DNA from: Tamaricihabitans halophyticus
Lineage (GTDB): Bacteria; Actinomycetota; Actinomycetes; Mycobacteriales; Pseudonocardiaceae
NCBI RefSeq assembly: GCF_004340875.1
Contig: NZ_SLXQ01000005.1
Location: forward strand, 274,206-338,205
Direction of reading: 5' to 3'
Length of the DNA: 64,000 nucleotides
Shown here: piece by piece, positions 20,000 to 28,047 of the stretch
Numbering within the stretch: the first letter of the stretch is position 1
How the letters are laid out: every line of letters starts with the position of its first letter
Translations under genes and position numbers: made by a program
Notes under the pieces: model-generated
What the model was told of the DNA's origin: nothing
Database searches by the model: none
What the model saw: the letters and a program-made list of their open reading frames with translations, nothing else

Positions 20000-21073
20000 G
20001 TGCTCATTTCTCAGCGTCCCACCCTTGGTGAGGAGACGGTCAACGAGACCCGCTCCCGGTTCAGCATTGAGCCGCTGGAGCCCGGTTTCGGTTACACGCT
20101 CGGCAACTCGTTGCGGCGTACGCTGCTGTCGTCCATCCCGGGCGCCGCGGTAACCAGCATCCGCATCGACGGAGTGCTGCACGAGTTCAGCACCGTTCCC
20201 GGCGTTAAGGAAGACGTCACCGACATCATCCTTAACCTGAAGGAGCTCGTCGTGAGCTCCGAGGAAGACGAGCCGGTGACGATGTACCTGCGCAAGCAGG
20301 GGCCTGGCGATGTGACTGCTGGCGACATCGTGCCGCCGGCAGGAGTCACCGTGCACAATCCGGATCTGCACATTGCTTCGCTGAATGGTAAGGGCAAGCT
20401 GGAGATCGAGCTTGTCGTCGAGCGTGGTCGTGGCTATGTGCCCGCCGTGCAGAACAAGCAAGCCGGCGCCGAGATCGGCCGGATTCCGGTCGACTCGATC
20501 TACTCGCCGGTGCTGAAGGTGACCTACAAGGTTGAGGCGACTCGTGTCGAGCAGCGTACCGACTTCGACAAGCTGATCTTGGATGTGGAGACCAAGCCGT
20601 CCATCACGCCGCGCGACGCCGTCGCGTCGGCCGGCCGGACGCTCGTCGAGCTGTTCGGTCTGGCACGTGAGCTGAACGTGGATGCCGAGGGCATCGAGAT
20701 CGGCCCGTCACCGCAGGAGGCGGACACCATCGCCGCCTACGCGATGCCGATCGAGGACCTCGATCTCACCGTTCGCTCGTACAACTGCCTCAAGCGCGAG
20801 GGCATTCATACGGTCGGCGAGCTGGTTTCCCGCAGCGAGGCAGACCTGCTGGATATCCGCAACTTCGGAGCGAAGTCGATCGACGAGGTCAAGATGAAGC
20901 TCGTTGGCCTCGGCCTGGCGCTGAAGGACAGCCCGCCCGGGTTCGACCCGTCGGCCGCGGTTGCCGATTACTCGGCTGGCGGCTGGTCCGACGGTCTGGA
21001 CGCCGAGGGCGGGATTCCCGGCGAAGACCCGTATGACGACGGTCAGGATTACGCAGAGACGGAGCAGCTCTGA
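20000..21073 (+). CDS. rpoA: RNA polymerase alpha subunit
   Basis: RpoA starts RNA polymerase assembly and its C-terminal domain contacts UP elements and activators. The GTG at 20000, with AAAGGAAA upstream, gives [20 protein letters not shown] and 357 residues. The N-terminal domain shows [25 protein letters not shown] (two parts). The C-terminal domain shows [20 protein letters not shown], then [19 protein letters not shown]. An acidic tail ends the protein. Confidence 0.98.
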   Translation: MLISQRPTLGEETVNETRSRFSIEPLEPGFGYTLGNSLRRTLLSSIPGAAVTSIRIDGVLHEFSTVPGVKEDVTDIILNLKELVVSSEEDEPVTMYLRKQGPGDVTAGDIVPPAGVTVHNPDLHIASLNGKGKLEIELVVERGRGYVPAVQNKQAGAEIGRIPVDSIYSPVLKVTYKVEATRVEQRTDFDKLILDVETKPSITPRDAVASAGRTLVELFGLARELNVDAEGIEIGPSPQEADTIAAYAMPIEDLDLTVRSYNCLKREGIHTVGELVSRSEADLLDIRNFGAKSIDEVKMKLVGLGLALKDSPPGFDPSAAVADYSAGGWSDGLDAEGGIPGEDPYDDGQDYAETEQL

Positions 21074-21123
21074 TCGGTCCATAGTGGACGATTTCGAGCA
21101 GAGGATCCAACAAGGAGCAATCG

Positions 21124-21720
21124 ATGCCCACCCCAACCAAGGGCGCCCGTCTTGGCGGGTCGCCGGCGCACGAGCGGTTGATGCTGGCGAACCTCGCCAC
21201 ATCGCTGTTTGAGCACGGCAAGATCAAGACGACGGAGACCAAGGCGAAGCGCCTCCGCCCGTTCGCGGAACGGCTTATTACCAAGGCCAAGCGCGGCGAC
21301 CTGCACAACCGCCGGGAGATCATGAAGGTCATCCGGGACAAGGACGTTGTGCATAAGCTCATGGCGGAGATCGGGCCGTTTTTCGCCAACCGCAATGGCG
21401 GTTACACCCGAATCACCAAGACGATGCCGCGCAAGGGCGACAACGCTGATATGGCCGTGATCGAGTTGATCTCGGAGCGGCTGGTGACCGAGGAAGCCGA
21501 AAAGGCTCGTGGCACCAAGTTCGCCAAGGACGAGCCGGTCGCTGCGGCACCGAGCGAGCCGGCGGTTGACGAAGCAGCAGCCGACGACGACGCTGCGGTG
21601 GCGGACGACGCCAAGGGCGAGGACAACGCGGAGGCTGTGGACGCGCCAGAGGCACAGGCAGATGCCGAGCCTGCGGAGGACGCGGACGCGAAGTCGGACG
21701 ACAAGAAGGACGAGTCCTGA
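21124..21720 (+). CDS. rplQ: 50S ribosomal protein L17
   Basis: L17 lies near the tunnel exit. The core (1-120) has [60 protein letters not shown] and [20 protein letters not shown]. It is followed by an acidic Ala/Asp/Glu-rich tail of about 70 residues, giving 198 in total; long tails like this are usual in Actinobacteria. A strong terminator-like hairpin begins 13 bases after its stop, inside the start of truA. Confidence 0.97.
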   Translation: MPTPTKGARLGGSPAHERLMLANLATSLFEHGKIKTTETKAKRLRPFAERLITKAKRGDLHNRREIMKVIRDKDVVHKLMAEIGPFFANRNGGYTRITKTMPRKGDNADMAVIELISERLVTEEAEKARGTKFAKDEPVAAAPSEPAVDEAAADDDAAVADDAKGEDNAEAVDAPEAQADAEPAEDADAKSDDKKDES

Positions 21721-22595
21721 CGGCCGCAAACCCAACGGACGAGCCCACCAACCCGGAGCGGGATGGTGGGCTCGTCCGTTTTCGGCTAGACATCGCCTAC
21801 GACGGCACTGATTTCTCCGGCTGGGCGCGGCAACCAAACCAGCGCACGGTCTGCGGTGTACTTGAAGATGCACTAACCCTCATCCTGCCTCGACTTTCTA
21901 CGTTTAGCGGGCTAAACGTAGAAAGTAGGGTGCGGCTTACCGTTGCGGGGCGCACGGACGCGGGGGTGCACGCCAGCGGACAGGTCGCGCATATAGATCT
22001 GCCGGAGGACATCGAGCCGGGCGGTTTGCTGCACCGACTTGCCAGGGCGCTACCGCCAGATGTTCGGATCTATGGCATCCACCCGGTCCCCAACGAGTTC
22101 GACGCGCGTTTTTCCGCGCTCTGCAGGCATTACGAGTATCGAGTCGCGGACGCAAGCTGGGGAGTGAACCCACTACGCCGCTGGGACACGCTCGCCTGGC
22201 GCCAGGAACTCGATCTGCGAGCCCTGAACGATGCGGCCACGCTACTTCTCGGCGAGCATGATTTCGCCGCCTTCTGCCGGCGCCGCGAGGGTGCGACCAC
22301 GATTCGCGAGTTGCAGCGGTTCGACTGGACTCGGAACCCAGATGGCATACTCGTGGCACACGTTTCGGCGGATGCCTTCTGCCACTCTATGGTCCGTAGC
22401 CTTGTTGGAGCCCTGCTGCCAGTTGGCGACGGCCGCAAAAGCGTAACCTGGCCCGCTTCGTTGCTTGCCGCACAGGAGAGGTCCAGTTCGGTGACGGTGG
22501 CCCCGGCCCACGGCCTCGCACTCGTCAAGGTGGACTATCCGCCTGGCGAGCAACTCGCCGCTCGTGCGGCACGCACTCGGAATATTCGCGGCTAA
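21717..22595 (+). CDS. truA: tRNA pseudouridine synthase A, probable CTG start, repeat inserted in frame
   Basis: TruA makes pseudouridine at positions 38-40 of the tRNA anticodon arm. The frame runs [20 protein letters not shown], then [19 protein letters not shown] with the catalytic Asp, [16 protein letters not shown], and the C-terminal [17 protein letters not shown] and [18 protein letters not shown]. The frame has no ATG, GTG or TTG before the GTG at 21930, which would cut off the N-terminus and the family's YDGTDFSGW. The likely start is the CTG at 21717, overlapping the rplQ stop (CTGA), with GAAGGA 6 bases upstream; this gives 292 residues. A 34-bp palindrome is inserted in frame at 21893-21926, adding about 11 residues (around [11 protein letters not shown]) before the catalytic motif. 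Confidence 0.85.
   Translation: MTAANPTDEPTNPERDGGLVRFRLDIAYDGTDFSGWARQPNQRTVCGVLEDALTLILPRLSTFSGLNVESRVRLTVAGRTDAGVHASGQVAHIDLPEDIEPGGLLHRLARALPPDVRIYGIHPVPNEFDARFSALCRHYEYRVADASWGVNPLRRWDTLAWRQELDLRALNDAATLLLGEHDFAAFCRRREGATTIRELQRFDWTRNPDGILVAHVSADAFCHSMVRSLVGALLPVGDGRKSVTWPASLLAAQERSSSVTVAPAHGLALVKVDYPPGEQLAARAARTRNIRG
21734..21782 (+). terminator. Terminator-like hairpin after rplQ, inside truA's first codons
   Basis: A perfect 17-bp stem (21734-21750 with 21764-21780), a 13-nt loop and TTTT at 21779-21782 make a strong intrinsic terminator for the infA-to-rplQ operon. If truA starts at CTG 21717, the hairpin lies in codons 6-22 of truA, so truA would be expressed only by read-through. 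Confidence 0.85.
21893..21926. repeat. Perfect 34-bp palindrome of the repeat family inside truA
   Basis: ACTTTCTACGTTTAGC (21893-21908), GG, and GCTAAACGTAGAAAGT (21911-21926) form a perfect 16-bp inverted repeat around the family core at 21901-21918. It keeps the truA frame open. It is the only copy I found inside a coding region and the longest palindrome of the set. Confidence 0.95.
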
Positions 22596-23509
22596 CTTGC
22601 TATACGGCTTAATCGACGGCGATACCGGATAGCAGCGAGAACTTCCTTTATCAGCTCCTCTGGTTGAGCGAGTTTGTCCGCATCAACTATGACGAACGTC
22701 CAGCCGGCGTGTTCGAGGCGAGCGCGCCGGCTTCGGTCATAGCGGGCCTGCTTCCGGGTGTTGTGCCAACGCCCGTCGTATTCGATCGCAACACGCTCGT
22801 GCTCGAGCGCGAGATCTAGTCGACCGAGTAACTGTTCCCCGTCGTGGACTTCCACCTGCGGCGTCGGAGCCAGGTCGTTGAGCCGCAGGAGCACTCTGAC
22901 TTCGGACTCTGGCCGCGACTCGGCGCGGGTGTCCGCGAGTGACTCGGCCTGCCTGGCAACGACCACGCCCCGGTTCCTTCGCCGCTGCAAACTCTGTTCC
23001 AACTCAGCTCGCGACACGAGGTTCGCACGCAGGTAGGCGTCTAGATCGGCAACACCCGTGCGCAGCACCGTTGTGCGAGCATGAGTTCTCGGGGAGTGGC
23101 GTAATAGCAGGTCGATGGCCGTGCGAAGGGGTGTAGCCAGGCGGATGCCGTGCCACTCGGTTGATTCGCTGCGGGTTACCTCGGTGCGGCGAACACGGAG
23201 TCCGCGGATTGGGCCAAAGCGATGACCCTCCGGTACCACGAACTCGACCGGGTCATTCGGGCCCGCGAGTTCGACGCCCTGGACGGTTGCAGCCGACCGC
23301 CCGGTCAGCACCGCTTCCGGCGGCACGATCAATGCCGCCCCTCGGCAACGCAACTCATGGGTAACTGGGATGCCGGATGGGACGTAAACGTCCTGAAATA
23401 ATCGTCGAAACTGCGCGGTTCGCAGCTGGTAGTCGGTGACGACTCCAGCTGCTCGAGCTTCGGATCCGCGGAACACGTCGGTTAGATCGCTAGCGCGCAT
23501 TTGAGTCAT
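22592..23509 (-). CDS. AbiEi-like N-terminal / DUF559 endonuclease-like protein
   Basis: This 305-residue protein has an N-terminal winged-helix-like region ([29 protein letters not shown]) similar to the start of AbiEi-family antitoxin-like proteins. The C-terminal DUF559 domain resembles Vsr-type PD-(D/E)xK nucleases ([40 protein letters not shown]). Such genes are common in actinobacteria and mostly of unknown function. I chose the ATG at 23509 (MTQMRAS); GTG 23518 and ATG 23500 are possible. It converges on truA, and the two reading frames overlap by 4 bases. Whether it is a defence gene or simply a DNA-processing protein is not shown by the sequence. Confidence 0.75.
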   Translation of the reverse strand: MTQMRASDLTDVFRGSEARAAGVVTDYQLRTAQFRRLFQDVYVPSGIPVTHELRCRGAALIVPPEAVLTGRSAATVQGVELAGPNDPVEFVVPEGHRFGPIRGLRVRRTEVTRSESTEWHGIRLATPLRTAIDLLLRHSPRTHARTTVLRTGVADLDAYLRANLVSRAELEQSLQRRRNRGVVVARQAESLADTRAESRPESEVRVLLRLNDLAPTPQVEVHDGEQLLGRLDLALEHERVAIEYDGRWHNTRKQARYDRSRRARLEHAGWTFVIVDADKLAQPEELIKEVLAAIRYRRRLSRIAS

Positions 23510-23616
23510 AACACCCACTGTGCGCTAAATACCAGATTCGCCGCTTAAGTTATCCACAGGCACAAAAACCCAGGAAACTGCCGCTGAGCCTGTTGATCCC
23601 CGCAGCCCTTAATCAA

Positions 23617-23634
23617 CGTTTAGGGGGCTAAACG
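23617..23634. repeat. Single palindrome copy between the DUF559 gene and the ESX locus
   Basis: CGTTTAGGGGGCTAAACG has GG orientation with one arm change (GC to GG). It lies 15 bases past the 3' end of the 245-residue ESX-linked gene and upstream of the divergent-facing DUF559 gene. Confidence 0.85.
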
Positions 23635-23649
23635 AAACAAAAGTGCAGG

Positions 23650-24387
23650 TCAGTCGCCTCGACGAACTGGCCCGAGGATCTGCTGTTCCTTTTGCGTAGT
23701 GACCAATCGGAGCGGACGCCACAGATTTCGGCCCAACGCAATCACCTGATCGTCCTTCAAAGTTGTGATCTGATGGACCATTGGTGGCGGTAGACGCCAG
23801 ATTCGAGCAGCCAGTTGGGCCTGCCCAGCCGGCAGTCGCTGCATCAGCACAAGATCCGCGGAGTTGGCCGTCGCGCCAGCCTGCGGGTGCATGTACGGCA
23901 ACACGTAGACCGTCGTCTGCCAGGGAGAGCGTGGCGGAAACAGCTCCTGTGGAGTTGGTCCGCCATCGTGTACCACCAGCAGCGGCGCGTCCTCGGAAGG
24001 ACGGGGCAGCTCGACTGGCGATAGCCGGCGAATCTGGACGACCGGCGCTGGCCGACCGTCGGGTCCCGTGCCGGCGGCTTTCGCGATCATTTGCCACGCG
24101 GTTGGCCGTCCAGTGGCGACCACGATCCATGCGCCAACGGCCATCGCCCGCAGCGCCACCTGGCGCGCCAGATACAGTCCGCCGACCAACACGATTCGGG
24201 TCGGCGCCGAGCGCAGCGCCGAGATGGTCAGCGGCTCGCCGTTCATCCCTGAGCCGAGGACCATGCCACCGCGGTCGCCGGAAGGGCTGACCGCGTCCAG
24301 CAGTGCGGGCGAAACCAGAAACTCCGGAGCTACGCCAGTATGCCGCTCTTGTGAGTCGACCTGCCTGGTGGTACCGGTCGCGGTCAT
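23650..24387 (-). CDS. ESX-linked protein of unknown function, downstream of eccE
   Basis: The 245-residue product starts at the ATG at 24387 (MTATGTTRQVDSQERHTG), 25 bases after the eccE stop on the same strand, so the two probably form an operon. A longer upstream frame to 24510 overlaps eccE and is rejected. The middle, RIVLVGGLYLARQVALRAMA followed by VGAWIVVATGRP, resembles a Rossmann-like beta-alpha-beta unit. LPRPSEDAPLLVVHDGGPTP and ATANSADLVLMQRLPAGQAQ follow. I see no signal peptide or membrane segment. I do not recognise the family; its place suggests a cytoplasmic partner of EccE. Confidence 0.72.
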   Translation of the reverse strand: MTATGTTRQVDSQERHTGVAPEFLVSPALLDAVSPSGDRGGMVLGSGMNGEPLTISALRSAPTRIVLVGGLYLARQVALRAMAVGAWIVVATGRPTAWQMIAKAAGTGPDGRPAPVVQIRRLSPVELPRPSEDAPLLVVHDGGPTPQELFPPRSPWQTTVYVLPYMHPQAGATANSADLVLMQRLPAGQAQLAARIWRLPPPMVHQITTLKDDQVIALGRNLWRPLRLVTTQKEQQILGPVRRGD

Positions 24388-24412
24388 CCGCGCACTCCCA
24401 ACGCGTCCCTCG

Positions 24413-25852
24413 TCATGCCGTGCCGCCCAACGGCAGGGTGGCGGCCAATCCGGATATTTGCAAACCACGCAGCGGCGTGAGCGTCGTGCCGAGTCTGCCG
24501 GACAGCGCATGCAGCCGCTCGTCGGCGCTTTCTAGCTCTTTCGGGTTTCGCGCGCTGACCCGAACCAGCCCGCGCAAGCCGACCTTGCCCTCATCCACGC
24601 CGGGCGAGATGGACATTGCCACGGTTGCGGAGAGGGCACGTACGCCAGTCAGTGCGTTGAGACTGTTCGCCATTTTGCCCTTTGGCCAGCCAGTGATCGC
24701 ATAGCTGGCATGCCCAATGCCCGCCGCGGTCACACCCGTCCAGCGTTCCTGCAGGTCAACGCGATGGTTTGACCCGGCAACGGCGGTGAGCTCGGCCGCT
24801 GAGACGCCCGCGCGGAGCAACTCGTCCGGATCAAGTGGCCGGGTGGGCACACCGCGTGATTCCAGTGCGTTGCGCACCCGGGAAAGCGCTCCGATAAGCG
24901 CCCGGTGCGCGCCAACCACACCGCCGCCGCGCTCGCGTACCGCGGCAGGACAGCGCCGTGGGTCGAGCCGTACTGCTACCCACGTCGTTCGCCGAGCCGC
25001 TGCCGGCAGCGGGCCAAGCACCTCAAGGTAGGACGCCAACGCGGGGGAGCTGGCCGGCAGCGATGCGCTGCCTGGGTAGCAGTGCCAGATCACCTGGATC
25101 GTGTCCAGCACCACCCCGCGGTCTTCCAAGCAAGGAGCAAGGGCACCGAGTGGCAGGCTGGGTGCGCTACCGACGTTGCTGACCATCGGCGGGGTCGGAT
25201 CGATCAACAGCACCGCCGTCCAGGTGCCGTCGTTCCACGCCATGCCAAGCGGCTTGTGCTCGTGGTCGACGCCATGTGCGACCACCAGGTCCGGCACAGC
25301 GAGCCGGAGCAGGTTGACTCGAGCGTCATCGGGGCCGGTGACCGACTGATCCTCCACGGCGATCTGCTCCAGTGTTTCCTGGCGAAGCGGATGTGCCGTT
25401 CGAGACGTCGAGCGCAGCGTATAACTGAGCGTAAGTCCAAACCATTGGGTGAACCAGCGGCCGTGCCAGCGCAGCAGGGCGATGATCAACGCGGCAGCCG
25501 CGACGCCAATCGAGACGTAGACCAGCGAGGTATTGATCGCGATCAGGATCAACCCGATCGCCAACCCGATCTCGATCACTACCAAATTCGTCATCGGCAG
25601 CGGGCCGAGATTGATGCCGGAACTGCGTTTACGCACGCCCCCGATCGGTCGATCCTGGCCTGGCTGCGGATGAGCGGCCCCGGAGCTCGGTGGCTGGCCT
25701 GGTGGCGGGCCACCCGGTGGTCCTCCGCCCGGCGGTCCGCCCCCGGAACCTCCGGGCCCGGGGCCACCAGGTCCAGGCGGCCCGGACGGGCGGCGGGGCG
25801 GCTGGCCGCCGGCTGGGTTGTTCCCCTGGCGCGGAGGAGTTGTCACGGACAT
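24413..25852 (-). CDS. eccE: Type VII secretion core protein EccE
   Basis: EccE is a peripheral subunit of the ESX membrane complex. The 479-residue product has a Pro/Gly-rich N-terminus (about 1-70, GGPPGGGPPGGPPPG), then two membrane segments (NLVVIEIGLAIGLILIAINT and LVYVSIGVAAAALIIALLRW). The soluble domain that follows has RWFTQWFGLTLSYTLR, WTAVLLIDPTPPM, and a C-terminal GLRGLVRVSARNPKELESAD. This layout is typical of EccE. It faces away from eccB across a 259-base region. Its presence is notable because M. tuberculosis ESX-4, at the same position, lacks eccE. Confidence 0.88.
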   Translation of the reverse strand: MSVTTPPRQGNNPAGGQPPRRPSGPPGPGGPGPGGSGGGPPGGGPPGGPPPGQPPSSGAAHPQPGQDRPIGGVRKRSSGINLGPLPMTNLVVIEIGLAIGLILIAINTSLVYVSIGVAAAALIIALLRWHGRWFTQWFGLTLSYTLRSTSRTAHPLRQETLEQIAVEDQSVTGPDDARVNLLRLAVPDLVVAHGVDHEHKPLGMAWNDGTWTAVLLIDPTPPMVSNVGSAPSLPLGALAPCLEDRGVVLDTIQVIWHCYPGSASLPASSPALASYLEVLGPLPAAARRTTWVAVRLDPRRCPAAVRERGGGVVGAHRALIGALSRVRNALESRGVPTRPLDPDELLRAGVSAAELTAVAGSNHRVDLQERWTGVTAAGIGHASYAITGWPKGKMANSLNALTGVRALSATVAMSISPGVDEGKVGLRGLVRVSARNPKELESADERLHALSGRLGTTLTPLRGLQISGLAATLPLGGTA

Positions 25853-25973
25853 CCGCTCGTTCTCTTCCCCTCGTTTGGCTCGAATGCTGCCGAAACCAAT
25901 GTCCTAGATTCTGCTAGAACACGCACGTTAGGCGATAACACACCTCGGTGGGGCGGGTCGGCGACATCTCTTG

Positions 25974-26003
25974 CTGATCCGGGTGCAGCTGGTCCCGGAT
26001 CAG
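25974..26003. promoter_or_regulatory. Inverted repeat in the eccE-eccB divergent region
   Basis: CTGATCCGGG (25974-25983) pairs with CCCGGATCAG (25994-26003) around a 10-nt loop. It lies in the 259-base region shared by the eccE (-) and eccB (+) starts, 109 bases from the eccB ATG. It could be an operator or an mRNA hairpin; no T-run follows. Confidence 0.45.
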
Positions 26004-26111
26004 TGATCGTGCGAATCTAGTTCGACCGAGTTGGTAGAACCCGGAGCGGACCGCGGTCCGCACGACTATTCTGCGGAACCGTACCGCGACTGGGAGAGCT
26101 GTAGGCCAAGA

Positions 26112-27695
26112 ATGCCCTCAACACCGACGACAAAGTCACAAGTTCAGGCGTACCGCTTCGTGCTGCGCCGGATGCAGTCCGCGCTCGTGCGTAAGGACGC
26201 GGTGATGCTGCACGATCCGATGCGGACGCATTCCCGTGCGACCGCGGTCGGTGTGGTCATCTCCGCGCTCGGGCTGCTCGGGTTCCTGGTGGTCGGCATG
26301 CTCAGCCCGAAAGGCGGCGGTCCGGATCCAGAGACCATCGTGGTTGGCGAGCAGTCCGGTGCCATGTACATCGCGACGGGCGACCCGATGCAGCTGATCC
26401 CAACGTTCAACCTCGCCTCGGCACGACTGCTCATGGCTGCCCAGCAACAACAAAGCCAGGAGGGCGAGGGCGGCGGCACCGCCGGAAGTGGTGAGGTCAA
26501 GGAGCCCGAGGTCGTCAGCGATGAGGAGCTCGAGGGGATTCCGAAGCAGCGCCCGACCGGTATTCCAACCGGGCCAAGCTTGCTGCCTACCGACGAGCAG
26601 CGGATCTCGAACAACTGGGCGGTCTGCGACAAGATCACCGTGGATCGGAGTCTGGACAATCCGGCGGACACGGGTGCGCCGACCACGACGGTGCTCGGTG
26701 GGATCGATCGACTTGGTGATGAGCTGGGCAGTGGTCAGGCGTTGCTCGCGCATGCGGAGAACAACAAGGTCTACCTGATTTACCGGGTTTCGCCGGATCC
26801 GAACCGCGGTAACACCAATGTGGTGCGCGCCGAGGTCAACATGAGCGACGCCCAGGTGACCTCGGCGTTCAACCTGGAAACCACGCAGCAGCGGGAGATC
26901 AGCATGGGCCTGCTGAACTCGATTCCGCAGGCTGAGCCGCTGAGCGCGCCACAGATCGACGGGGCGGGGAGCCCGAGCGAGTATCTGGGCGATCTGCAGA
27001 TTGGCGACGTGTTCCTGTCCGATAGTGCCGGCAGCGGGAACCAGCACTGGGTGGTGCTACCCAGCGGCGTTCAGGATGTACCGGAATCGCTTGCTCAGCT
27101 GGTCCGCAACACCTACCAGCAGACGAGTGGGCGAATTCCGCGGTTGCAACCCTCGGATTTTGCGACAGCGCCGCGTGCGAACGAACTCGAGTCCGAGGAC
27201 TACCCCGAGCAGATGCCGCAGATCATTGGCCCAGAGCGGACGCCAGTGTCCTGTTTGGGTTGGTCCGTAGAGGGCGAAGGTGAACAGCGCGACACCAAGC
27301 TCACCATGCATATCGGCGGGCAGATGCCACGCGACAACGACGGCTCGGGAATCAAGCCGCTGCCCGTCGGCCAGCCAGGGCCGAGTGGGGCCAAGATTGA
27401 CTCGTTCTACATGCCGCAGGGCAAGGCGGCCGTCGTGCATGCCGCGACGTCTCGGGACTCGTTCCAGACCGGGCCGATCTACCTGGTCTCGGATCGTGGC
27501 GTGAAATTCGGCGTGCCTGATGTGCGGACCGCGCAAATCCTGGGCTTGAACAACCGATCGCCCGCGCCGAGCGCGATCATGAGCTTGTTGCCGGACGGCG
27601 CGTCGTTGAACATGCAAGATGCTCAGCAGACCTACGACAGTGTCGAGTTGCAATCTGGCGCAGCTGGGCTAAGTGGTGCCCAAGGCGGCGGCTGA
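26112..27695 (+). CDS. eccB: Type VII secretion core protein EccB
   Basis: EccB is the periplasmic, peptidoglycan-facing core of the ESX complex. The ATG at 26112 gives MPSTPTTKSQVQAYRFVLRR, the typical EccB start, and 527 residues. An earlier in-frame TTG at 26031 is less likely. One membrane segment (VGVVISALGLLGFLVVGML, about 49-67) is followed by a large periplasmic part with EQSGAMYIATGDPMQLIPTF, RISNNWAVCDKITVD, and near the end IYLVSDRGVKFGVPDVRTAQ. It is the only plus-strand gene in this part of the locus and is followed by the repeat array. Confidence 0.93.
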   Translation: MPSTPTTKSQVQAYRFVLRRMQSALVRKDAVMLHDPMRTHSRATAVGVVISALGLLGFLVVGMLSPKGGGPDPETIVVGEQSGAMYIATGDPMQLIPTFNLASARLLMAAQQQQSQEGEGGGTAGSGEVKEPEVVSDEELEGIPKQRPTGIPTGPSLLPTDEQRISNNWAVCDKITVDRSLDNPADTGAPTTTVLGGIDRLGDELGSGQALLAHAENNKVYLIYRVSPDPNRGNTNVVRAEVNMSDAQVTSAFNLETTQQREISMGLLNSIPQAEPLSAPQIDGAGSPSEYLGDLQIGDVFLSDSAGSGNQHWVVLPSGVQDVPESLAQLVRNTYQQTSGRIPRLQPSDFATAPRANELESEDYPEQMPQIIGPERTPVSCLGWSVEGEGEQRDTKLTMHIGGQMPRDNDGSGIKPLPVGQPGPSGAKIDSFYMPQGKAAVVHAATSRDSFQTGPIYLVSDRGVKFGVPDVRTAQILGLNNRSPAPSAIMSLLPDGASLNMQDAQQTYDSVELQSGAAGLSGAQGGG

Positions 27696-27710
27696 CCTGC
27701 TCAAAGATCG

Positions 27711-28036
27711 CGTTTAGCGGGCTCACCGTGGTTCCGTATAGCCAGTTAGCCCGCTAAACGTGTGCTCCCCGGAGCCAAGTGTGGTTCGCACTGGTATTTC
27801 CAAACGCCTCGTTCCTTGAACACAGTTAGCCCGCGAAACTCGGGTATGGAATGCGCGGTTAGCCCGCGGAACGTGGGGCAGGAGCGACGGCCGAGTTCGC
27901 GGTGCGGTGTTCGTGGAGAAGCGCGGTTAGCCCGCTGAACGCGCAAGGAGGACCACGGTCAGCCCGCTGAACGAGGATCGGGGCCACGGTGAGCCCGCTA
28001 AACGCGGGTGGGACACCACGGTGAGCCTGCTAAACG
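27711..28036. repeat. Eight-copy array of the palindrome family between eccB and mycP
   Basis: Copies begin at 27711, 27743, 27823, 27856, 27924, 27956, 27987 and 28019. The spacing is 32, 80, 33, 68, 32, 31 and 32 bases, so most neighbours are about 32 bp apart. The first has GG at the centre; the rest have CC, or CT in the last. The left arm varies (CGTTTAGC, CAGTTAGC, CGGTTAGC, CGGTCAGC, CGGTGAGC), as does the right. The array fills the 352-base gap between the convergent 3' ends of eccB and mycP. Confidence 0.9.
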
Positions 28037-28047
28037 CGAATAGGGGT

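Noticed and set aside
21717..22595. truA as a pseudogene or N-terminally truncated gene starting at 21930
   Set aside because: The frame is open through the inserted palindrome and encodes the conserved YDGTDFSGW upstream, so the gene is probably intact with a CTG start.
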